Source: Terriglobia bacterium (GTDB taxonomy: Bacteria; Acidobacteriota; Terriglobia; Acidiferrales; UBA7541). From it: a DNA stretch of 64,000 nt. The stretch lies in the NCBI GenBank assembly GCA_020072785.1, contig JAIQGG010000004.1, forward strand, positions 238,108-302,107. The letters are read 5' to 3'. Below the pieces are notes generated by a model. It worked only from the letters and a program-made list of their open reading frames with translations, did no database searches and was not told where the DNA came from. Position numbers and translations under genes: made by a program. Each line of letters begins with the position of its first letter. Within the stretch, counting starts at the first letter, position 1. Below, in pieces: positions 34,978-43,188 of the stretch.

Positions 34978-36333
34978 ATGAGCCAGCTCACCTTCAATCT
35001 GATGCCGGAGCGCAAAACCTGGACGGTCAGCGAACTGACCGCGCGCATCCGCGACCTGCTGGGCAAAAACTTCACCGACATCCTGGTGCAGGGCGAAATC
35101 TCCAACTGCAAACTGGCGCAGTCCGGGCATTTCTACTTCACGCTGAAGGACGAAAAGGCCCAGGTGCGCTGCGTGTTTTTCAAGAACCAGCAGCGCGGCA
35201 TGAAGTTTCGCCCCGAGGACGGATTGAAGGTCACGGTGCGCGGCTCGGTGAGCGTGTATGAAGCGCGCGGCGAGTATCAGATCTACGTGGAAAATATCGA
35301 GCCGCTCGGGCAGGGCGCGCTGCAACTGGCCTTCGAGCAGATGAAGAAGCGCCTGGAAGCCGAGGGGCTCTTCGATCCCGTGCGCAAAAAGCCGCTGCCG
35401 CTGCTGCCGCAGCGCATCGGGCTGATCACCTCGCCGACCGGCGCCGCGGTGCGGGACGTCGTGCGCATCCTGCGGCGGCGTTTTCCCAACGTGCATCTGA
35501 CACTTTATCCGGTGCGCGTGCAGGGCGAAGGCGCCGCGGCGGAAATCGTGGAAGCGCTGCGCTACTTCAACCGCAAGCGGCTCGCCGACGTGGTCATCCT
35601 GGCGCGCGGCGGCGGCTCGCTCGAGGATCTCTGGGCTTTCAATGAAGAGATCGTAGCGCGGGCCATCTCCGCTTCGCTGATCCCGATTATCTGCGGCGTG
35701 GGCCACGAGACCGATTTCACCATCGCCGATTTCGCCGCCGACGTGCGCGCCTCGACGCCCTCCGCCGCGGCCGAGCTGGTGGTGCAGACGCGCCGCGAAT
35801 TCGACAAGCACATCGCCGACCTGCGCGAGACACTGGCGCAGCAGCTGCGTTACCGGCTGAGTGTTCTCAGCCGCCGGGTGCACGAGCTCTCCGCGCGGCG
35901 GGGTTTCCGCCGGCCGCTCGATTTGCTGCGCCAGCAGCGGCAGCGCGCCGACGAGATGACCGCGCGGCTGACGCTGGGCCTGCGCGCGCGGCTGCAGCAG
36001 GCGCGCAAGCGCTACACCGCGGCGCACCTGCGCATTGCTTCCTTCGATTTCCGCGCCAAGATCGGGCGGCTGCACATCCGCCTGGAGCGCGTGGCCGCGG
36101 AGCTGGGCGTGCGCGCGGAGCGGATGCTGCGCAGGAAGCGCGAGCGGCTCGACCGGCTGCGCCTGCAGCTCGAAGAGCGCAGCCCGCTGCGGGTGCTGGA
36201 GCGCGGGTACGCGATTGCCACTGACGCAGCCGGCAACGTCCTGCGCTCCACAGACCAGGTCGCGCTGGGCGATGCCGTCAGCGTCCAGTTGCACCGCGGC
36301 CGGCTCACCACCGAAGTGAAGAAAAAAGAGTAG
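34978..36333 (+). CDS. xseA: exodeoxyribonuclease VII large subunit
   Basis: Large subunit (451 aa) of the single-strand nuclease ExoVII. The N-terminal OB fold (WTVSELTARIRDLLGKNFTDILVQGEISNCK) is followed by the catalytic region (ARGGGSLEDLWAFNEE, GHETDFTIADFAADVRASTPSAAAEL) and a long Arg-rich coiled coil (about 285-400). ATG 34978 is used because the OB fold begins there; the open frame upstream to 34780 shows no family sequence. The small subunit gene xseB is not adjacent. Confidence 0.94.
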   Translation: MSQLTFNLMPERKTWTVSELTARIRDLLGKNFTDILVQGEISNCKLAQSGHFYFTLKDEKAQVRCVFFKNQQRGMKFRPEDGLKVTVRGSVSVYEARGEYQIYVENIEPLGQGALQLAFEQMKKRLEAEGLFDPVRKKPLPLLPQRIGLITSPTGAAVRDVVRILRRRFPNVHLTLYPVRVQGEGAAAEIVEALRYFNRKRLADVVILARGGGSLEDLWAFNEEIVARAISASLIPIICGVGHETDFTIADFAADVRASTPSAAAELVVQTRREFDKHIADLRETLAQQLRYRLSVLSRRVHELSARRGFRRPLDLLRQQRQRADEMTARLTLGLRARLQQARKRYTAAHLRIASFDFRAKIGRLHIRLERVAAELGVRAERMLRRKRERLDRLRLQLEERSPLRVLERGYAIATDAAGNVLRSTDQVALGDAVSVQLHRGRLTTEVKKKE

Positions 36334-36650
36334 AGCGGCCTCCGCGCGAAGCGGAAAGGCATGGGAGCACAGCCAGGAATGGCTGTGCCACGAAGAGGTG
36401 TGCTGCGACGGGCGGTGACTCGGGGAGGAGGGGTCCGGATCAAGAGAGGTAACGAGGGAAAGAGGCGAAAGAAGCGTGCGCGATGGGATTTGAAGAGTGC
36501 GGAAGTTGTTGAAAATAAAAGGCGGAAAGAGCGGGGGTACCCCACCCCCCGTGCGATGGAAAAGAGTGGGGAAGTGGTTGATTGTAAAGGGATTGCTGGG
36601 CGCCGTGGTTGAAAAGAGTGCGCAAGAGTGTGAAACAAAAGAGGATAGAG

Positions 36651-36733
36651 GCCCCGATAAACTATTCGGGGCGCGCGAGAGACCCCGATAAAGAATTCGG
36701 GGCAAGCGAGCGGCTCCGATAAAGCCTTCGGGG
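36651..36733. repeat. three tandem 31-bp hairpin units
   Basis: Units at 36652, 36683 and 36714 share CCCCGATAAA...TTCGGGG (first base pair changed in the third), each folding into a 6-bp CCCCGA/TCGGGG stem. The sequence between the hairpins diverges while the stems are kept. This looks like an array of short mobile palindromes or a structured RNA element; direction is unclear. Confidence 0.75.
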
Positions 36734-36817
36734 CGAGCTGGTGGCGAGAGAGGGGAAGAGGGCAGAGACGGGAGGCTGACGGGGTTCGAGTGGCGAAGCA
36801 CGGGCAATGGTAGCAGG

Positions 36818-36837
36818 TATTGTATATTGATACAATA
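36818..36837. promoter_or_regulatory. AT-rich perfect palindrome (operator-like)
   Basis: TATTGTAT-ATTG-ATACAATA: 8-bp perfect arms in an otherwise G+C-rich region. It resembles a regulator-binding site, but no start codon follows at a useful distance on either strand, so its target is unknown. Confidence 0.45.
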
Positions 36838-36923
36838 TGTTACTGACATGTATTCGAACGGCTGTGGAAAAGCATTCGAATGAAGAGCCGGATAGCTTTT
36901 GGGCAGGATAAATACTTTGTAAC

Positions 36924-37124
36924 TTACTTGCGGGAACGTTTTATGCGCGCCGTGGCTTCGTCAAAGGGGAGGGGAGTTTCTCCCGATGCCTGGGCGGCTA
37001 CAAAGTCGAGGTGGGCTTCCAGTTCATCGAGTTCGTCGAGGAGTTGTTCGGATACCTCGTCACCGAGGACGGCCGGGAGTTTTTCGCCCCGTTTCTTGAC
37101 GACAAATTGCGGATCTTTCGCCAT
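36924..37124 (-). CDS. small antitoxin-like protein, 66 aa
   Basis: From ATG 37124 the product reads MAKDPQFVVKKRGEKLPAVL..., a short beta-rich start followed by an acidic helix (SEQLLDELDELEAHLDF) and a basic end. The pattern resembles small type II antitoxins of the Phd/RelB kind, which pair with a toxin gene. No toxin frame is seen on either side, so it may be solitary or unrelated. Composition is lower in G+C than the core genes. Confidence 0.45.
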   Translation of the reverse strand: MAKDPQFVVKKRGEKLPAVLGDEVSEQLLDELDELEAHLDFVAAQASGETPLPFDEATARIKRSRK

Positions 37125-37396
37125 GAGACTGCCTATGGCGCGGAGTTTACTGCGGGTCCGGGAGAAGCGGCAAGATGAAATTGCAAGGATTGTCCGGGGC
37201 TCAGCCATCCGCCGAGGTGAAAGGGGTGCCACAGCTCTGGCAGAAATTCCGTGCTGCAGGCGCCTAACCTAATTCAGAACGAGCGGCGCCACATTTGGCG
37301 CGGAATTTGCCGGATTCGGCGAGGGACGCCCCACGTTTTGCACAGGCCATCTGTGTCCCCTCTCGAAGGAGCAAAAGCAGGACACGGGACACAGGC

Positions 37397-38077
37397 TCAT
37401 TTTTTAATCATCGCTTCTTCGTAGTGAACCTTCTGGACGCTGCCATCTTTGAGGTGCATTTCGGAGTCGAGGGAGAATTTCACGGGGCAGCCCTGCGAGG
37501 TGACCCAAACGGTTCCTCTTTCGAAGCCACCGGATCCCAGCGTGCTGCGATAGAGGGCGGTTTCGGCATCCGAACCTCGCGCCGTGTCGATGGAGTATCG
37601 GATCGCGTCGTAGCCGTTCACTTTTTCGGTGCCTTCGCGGACCATCGCGGAGCTATGATTCACAAGCGCGACTGTACTGGACATTCCCGAAATCCCCGTC
37701 AAGCTCGTCCACGCCGTTTGCCAGCTATCCCGGTCGGAGCGCACACCGTGAAACGTGCGAGAAATGTCATTGTTCTTGAAGGTGCCATCTATGGTCTGCG
37801 GGGTGACATCCGCTTCCTCGTTTACGTAGTTGGACCCGTCTTTCTTATAGGAATAGTGGAACGCTTCTGGCGGATTCTGAATACGATCAATGATGCAATT
37901 GAGGTCAATGCCAGGACCGGTGGTGTTTTGCGCCGACGACGTGGAATTCTGTTCTGCGGGCTTCTCTTCCGTCTTTTTCAGGGACGGCCCAGAATTACAA
38001 GCAGATGCAGCGAGCAGTACGAATGCCGTCGCCGGGTAAATCCACCACCTTGAGAGAAATTTGCCTGTCGGGTTCAT
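37397..38077 (-). CDS. putative lipoprotein, 226 aa
   Basis: From ATG 38077 (GGAGG 5 nt upstream) the protein has a lipoprotein signal, MNPTGKF...ATAFVLLAASAC, with a lipid-anchored Cys, then a Ser/Thr/Asn linker and a beta-rich domain (FHYSYKKDGSNYVNEEADVTPQTIDG, NGYDAIRYSID, GTVWVTSQGCPVKFSLDSEM). The last part resembles LolA/LppX-like proteins that report on lipid or ligand binding, but this is weak. A hairpin with a tetraloop lies 4 nt upstream of the Shine-Dalgarno site. Confidence 0.72.
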   Translation of the reverse strand: MNPTGKFLSRWWIYPATAFVLLAASACNSGPSLKKTEEKPAEQNSTSSAQNTTGPGIDLNCIIDRIQNPPEAFHYSYKKDGSNYVNEEADVTPQTIDGTFKNNDISRTFHGVRSDRDSWQTAWTSLTGISGMSSTVALVNHSSAMVREGTEKVNGYDAIRYSIDTARGSDAETALYRSTLGSGGFERGTVWVTSQGCPVKFSLDSEMHLKDGSVQKVHYEEAMIKK

Positions 38078-38570
38078 CACTGCCTCCATTCCTAGCCTTC
38101 GGGCTAGAAGAGAAAGCCCCGTACTCGCGGAAACTTCTGCGCGTGGGCGCGAAGGGGCTGCCGGTTCCACGTCAGAAATCGGCAATAACGGGTGGGATGA
38201 TAACATGGGCCACCCGAACGGCGCTTACCGGGTCACGAAAAGAATAACAAGCGCTTCCTTTGACGCTTGCTGTCCTGCGATGGTCTCGTGGGTGACGCTC
38301 CAGGGCACCGTTCGGCAGACAAGATGCAGAGGACTGCAATTTTCAGGATTCGCATCATGCTCTCTTTGATTGAAGAAAATCCTAGTCCTCTGTTACAGAA
38401 ATCGGTCAATCTGTTTGGTTAGCACCCGGCAGGTCTCGCCTCAGTCCTGATTAACGCTAATCGGGCAAGTGCCACCCGGCTTCCCAGAAGTCCGCTTCCA
38501 GGAAGTCTGATTCCGCAAATCACTCCGCTGAATAGCCGGCTGTCAGAGAATGAGGTGGTGAGTTTGGCGG
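38078..38570. other. 493-bp gap without a supported gene
   Basis: It contains a CTAGCC-TTCG-GGCTAG hairpin (38092-38107), located in the 5' leader of the lipoprotein gene, and loosely repeated CAGAAGTCCG/CAGGAAGTCTG words near 38485-38510. No convincing frame. Confidence 0.45.
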
Positions 38571-40382
<1,812 letters not shown>

Positions 40383-40526
40383 CAGAGCTTTCTGCCGCCC
40401 GGCTTGCGGCCCGGGGCGGGCCTCGGCGACGCGGCACCCTGCGGGGGCCGGCAGGGCACCTGCGAGAGTCCTGCGCGCCGTTTAATCTTTTAGTTTGCCA
40501 TAGTTCGGGTGCGGCGTCAGCCTGGG

Positions 40527-40535
40527 CGAGAAGCG
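40527..40535. repeat. left target-site duplication of the R-M element
   Basis: CGAGAAGCG next to the left inverted repeat. The same bases recur at the right end from 42935 (CGAGAAGCG). Depending on where the inverted repeat is cut, the direct repeat is 8 bp (GAGAAGCG) to 10 bp. Confidence 0.75.
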
Positions 40536-40559
40536 GGTAGTGGTGTCATTTGAAATTGT
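40536..40559 (+). repeat. left terminal inverted repeat of the R-M element
   Basis: GGTAGTGGTGTCA followed by TTTGAAATTGT. It pairs with 42912-42935, 23 of 24 positions matching. Both repeats are followed inward by a GCC-containing stretch, but similarity ends there. Confidence 0.82.
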
Positions 40560-40758
40560 AGCCTAAACGATCTCCAAAGAGGGCTCTGGGGCTTTGCCCA
40601 ATTATGGAAATAGCTACCCGCAGTGAAAATGAGTTGGGTACGCTCTCCTACAAGTAACCGAGTGCTGCCAGCAGCCCAAAGCCCTCGCGGAGTTTAACCC
40701 TATCAGCCGTAATTATGGCCTGTAGCTATCGGTTGCAATCATGGCTTTTATTAGTCGT

Positions 40759-41877
40759 TCATTTCTTCTCAATCAAAAAGAGGAATTCCCTGTTTGGAGT
40801 TTCGGCTTCTCGAATCCATTCGTTTGTCCATCTCATTTCCGCCATCACGTTCTTCTTGTAATCAACTTCCACCAAGTTGATAAGCTTACCGGTTGTCTTA
40901 ATCACACCATTCAGTTCATCAGCGGTCGCCCGTCCCCCTGAACTATATGAGAGAAGAATGTGCTTCGCCTTAGTCTCTCGCAAAAGCTTTTCTATGGCTT
41001 CAACGACAATGAATCGCCCACTCTTTCCGCGTCGAAACTCTTCAAATTGGGAAGCCGCGACGGTGTCCCTTGAATCCGCTCTACGCCTAACCTTGCCAAA
41101 AAGACGGGGGTTGTCAAAAAGGCAAATAGATGTCCACAAATGGTAATAGGCCGCATAGCGTATTCTCGAGGGGGGCATCTTTTCATTGCTTGACCCGTAG
41201 GGAGGGTCAAAATAGGCTAGGTCTGCTTCCGTGTCCGCAATCAGGTCAAAAATGTCTTGTTGATATACGGCGTGATCGTTCTTTTTGGGGATGATTCTAG
41301 GGACTCTTAAGACTAAGGGTTTGTACGAACGCGGGGACCATTCCTTAAGATACGACGCATAATGCCCAAGCGTGCTGTCAACTTCGTCTAACGCAAGAAT
41401 GAGACTTGTAATTGCAACTGCTCGTTCCACTTCGCAAAGAAGGAGGTGTTCGATTTCGTCTCTGATTGCATCTGCCTTCCTCGTGTTACGTCGTTGCCAC
41501 GGGTGCTTTAGTCCATTCGCGTTGTGTAAGTCTCCCCCATAGTGTTCCGTCAGCCATCCGTCTTTACCTTCAAGGCTGTTCAAATGAGCTATCAGTTTTT
41601 CATATTGAGAAGGTCGGTGTTCACCCAACAAATAGCAAGTCCCGAAGAAGCGCGACCACACAGCCACATCGTTACAAATCACGGAATATCCAAGCTGTGC
41701 CAAAGCTTGTGAAACACGGGTTGTTCCGGAAAAACCGTCTAACACAGTTCTTGGCTTTACGCTTGCAATCAGGTCCAAGATGTGAGGGAGTAGTTTTAGT
41801 TTTGAACCCGTGTACTTGATTCCTTCGGTCTCGGGGCATCGAACGGAGGCATCATCGAAAAGCGGGAGGGTCGCCAT
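40759..41877 (-). CDS. D12-class adenine-specific DNA methyltransferase
   Basis: N6-adenine methyltransferase (372 aa) of the alpha (Dam-like) order. Motif X is KYTGSKLKLLPHI (21-33), motif I VLDGFSGTTRVS (45-56) and catalytic motif IV DPPY at 224-227. The target recognition region lies between motifs I and IV, with a long tail after it. It starts 1 nt after the stop of the putative restriction gene, so the pair is one operon. It would protect host DNA from the partner enzyme; the target sequence cannot be read from the sequence. Confidence 0.9.
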   Translation of the reverse strand: MATLPLFDDASVRCPETEGIKYTGSKLKLLPHILDLIASVKPRTVLDGFSGTTRVSQALAQLGYSVICNDVAVWSRFFGTCYLLGEHRPSQYEKLIAHLNSLEGKDGWLTEHYGGDLHNANGLKHPWQRRNTRKADAIRDEIEHLLLCEVERAVAITSLILALDEVDSTLGHYASYLKEWSPRSYKPLVLRVPRIIPKKNDHAVYQQDIFDLIADTEADLAYFDPPYGSSNEKMPPSRIRYAAYYHLWTSICLFDNPRLFGKVRRRADSRDTVAASQFEEFRRGKSGRFIVVEAIEKLLRETKAKHILLSYSSGGRATADELNGVIKTTGKLINLVEVDYKKNVMAEMRWTNEWIREAETPNREFLFLIEKK

Positions 41878-41878
41878 G

Positions 41879-42766
41879 CTACTTCAATACTCCCTTTTTC
41901 TGCTTTTCTATGTCTTCTTTTAGTTTCTCCAAAGCACTTTCATGCCCCTTGTCCGTCGCTACAAGGGCATGGGAAAACAGCTTTACGAGTACGAGGTTAT
42001 GCGAATAGTCGATCCATCCGTTTGTAACGCTGTCGAAATAGGCCAGTCCATTTTTCGTGTGTGTCCACAGTCCTCGTTGCAAAGCATTCGCTGTGGTGCC
42101 TCCATACCTCACCTCGCAGATATAATTTCCCTTTCCATCGTAGAAACGATAAACGGGATGCTTGCGGCCATGCCCTTCTTCCTCATACTTGATTAGCGAT
42201 ATAGCGTTCCTCGCTTTTTGGTAATCGAATACGAGGATATTGCATCTTTGCTTCGTTTCGTTGTAAATCAAAGGCAGTACATTAATCTTCCAAAAATCAG
42301 CGAAAGCGGCGCTCTCTAAAATCTCTCCGATAGCCTTTTTATCTGCAACCTTTTGCCCGTGCTTCTTCAACGTTGTGAACATTTCGGAATTCTTGTCCGT
42401 GGACAACTGCAACGGGCCATCACCATAAGCCTTAAGGCTGATGGGAAATTCGGCTTTCGTCACTTCGTTAATCACCTTAATATCTTCTTCATGCTCCTTC
42501 GCCCTAAACATGTCCTTCCCAACATGCACGGATTTGAAGTCGTACATAAACTGGTTTATGAACTCCGAGATTCCGATTTCCGCGAGGTCACCGTGCGTCT
42601 TGTTGCCAATCAGCCGCATTGTGAAAATGTTGCTCAAAGTGACCGTGATGAGATTCGGATTCTTGCCAATAAGGAGGCGGAGGCGTTTGATGAAATCTTC
42701 AAAAGCCTTCTTGCTTTCGACAAGAGATTTCTTGGGTTCCATTGGGTCCGGCGGCAAAATTACCAT
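41879..42766 (-). CDS. putative type II restriction endonuclease
   Basis: A 295-aa protein encoded directly upstream of the methyltransferase (1-nt gap), with the same low G+C. It has no membrane segment and is not similar to any family I recognise. A segment at about 105-123 (AEFPISLKAYGDGPLQLST) looks like the Lys-bearing core strand of PD-(D/E)xK nucleases; acidic candidates precede it (YDFKSVHVGKD, about 75-85). Identification rests mainly on the partnership with the methyltransferase. Start at ATG 42766, or ATG 42742. Confidence 0.65.
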   Translation of the reverse strand: MVILPPDPMEPKKSLVESKKAFEDFIKRLRLLIGKNPNLITVTLSNIFTMRLIGNKTHGDLAEIGISEFINQFMYDFKSVHVGKDMFRAKEHEEDIKVINEVTKAEFPISLKAYGDGPLQLSTDKNSEMFTTLKKHGQKVADKKAIGEILESAAFADFWKINVLPLIYNETKQRCNILVFDYQKARNAISLIKYEEEGHGRKHPVYRFYDGKGNYICEVRYGGTTANALQRGLWTHTKNGLAYFDSVTNGWIDYSHNLVLVKLFSHALVATDKGHESALEKLKEDIEKQKKGVLK

Positions 42767-42911
42767 AGTTCTTCTACGCGCGCATCTATGATCTCATGAT
42801 GGTGGTGCGGGTGGGCTTCATTCCAGATGGGTCGACCAAATGCAATAAGGTAACCTAAAACCAATAAAGCGCAGCAAGTTAAGTTCCGAGTACCGCGACT
42901 ATTCGGCTCTA
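42767..42911. other. leader region of the R-M operon inside the element
   Basis: About 145 bp of low-G+C DNA between the right inverted repeat and the restriction gene start. It must hold the operon promoter on the minus strand. No controller-protein gene or controller-box pair was recognised. Confidence 0.4.
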
Positions 42912-42935
42912 ACAATTTCAAGTGACACCACTACC
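42912..42935 (-). repeat. right terminal inverted repeat of the R-M element
   Basis: ACAATTTCAAGTGACACC followed by ACTACC, the reverse complement of the left repeat with one mismatch. GAGAAGCG (42936-42943) follows directly as the right copy of the direct repeat. Confidence 0.82.
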
Positions 42936-42960
42936 GAGAAGCGGGGCGGGAGCGGAGGAA

Positions 42961-42989
42961 AGAAAAAGCCCGCCCTCTGAAGAGGGCGG
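42961..42989 (-). terminator. CCGCCCTC hairpin, terminator-like on the minus strand
   Basis: CCGCCCTC-TGAA-GAGGGCGG (42970-42989). On the minus strand it is followed by GCTTTTTCTTT, the form of an intrinsic terminator. A related GGCGGC-GGAAA-GCCGCC hairpin is at about 43150-43166, so this may also be a dispersed repeat. Both lie just outside the mobile element. Confidence 0.45.
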
Positions 42990-43188
42990 CTACAAGGGTT
43001 GGTAGAAGGGGCGGGAACGGGGGCGGGACGGTGGCGCATACTACATCGCGGCGGAGGGGCGGTTTTGCCCGCTCCGGGGTGGCGGAGTATAGTTGGGAGG
43101 TTCCGTTCGCGCGCCGGGCGGCCAGCGGCCGGCGGCGCGCTCCGCAGTGGCGGCGGAAAGCCGCCTCTACAGAAGGCAACCCGTTTCG

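Larger units (their letters stand above)
36334..36923. other. 590-bp repeat-rich stretch without a gene
   Basis: It contains a GCACAGCCA..TGGCTGTGC hairpin (about 36365-36389), a purine-rich tract, a three-unit 31-bp hairpin array (36651-36733) and an AT-rich palindrome (36818-36837). Open frames across it (for example 36361-36612) are low-complexity Arg/Lys/Gly strings with no start signal. Confidence 0.6.
40536..42935. mobile_element. non-autonomous mobile restriction-modification unit
   Basis: A 2.4-kb block bounded by 24-bp terminal inverted repeats: left 40536-40559 begins GGTAGTGGTGTCATTTG; right 42912-42935 is its reverse complement with one change (T to C at position 14). A direct repeat GAGAAGCG lies just outside both ends. 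Joining the flanks restores an uninterrupted G+C-rich sequence. The interior is of low G+C and codes for a putative restriction enzyme and a DNA methyltransferase only. No transposase is present, so movement would need an enzyme supplied in trans. Confidence 0.82.

Noticed and set aside
36361-36612. 83-aa plus-strand frame after xseA
   Set aside because: Arg/Lys/Gly-rich low-complexity translation of a repeat tract with no ribosome site.
36651-36733. CRISPR array
   Set aside because: Three 31-bp units are contiguous hairpins without unique spacers and no cas genes occur in the window.
34723-36849. Upstream part of a 901-aa minus-strand frame
   Set aside because: Antisense to xseA and to repeats. 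Only the last ~190 codons resemble a protein family (transposase-type HTH).
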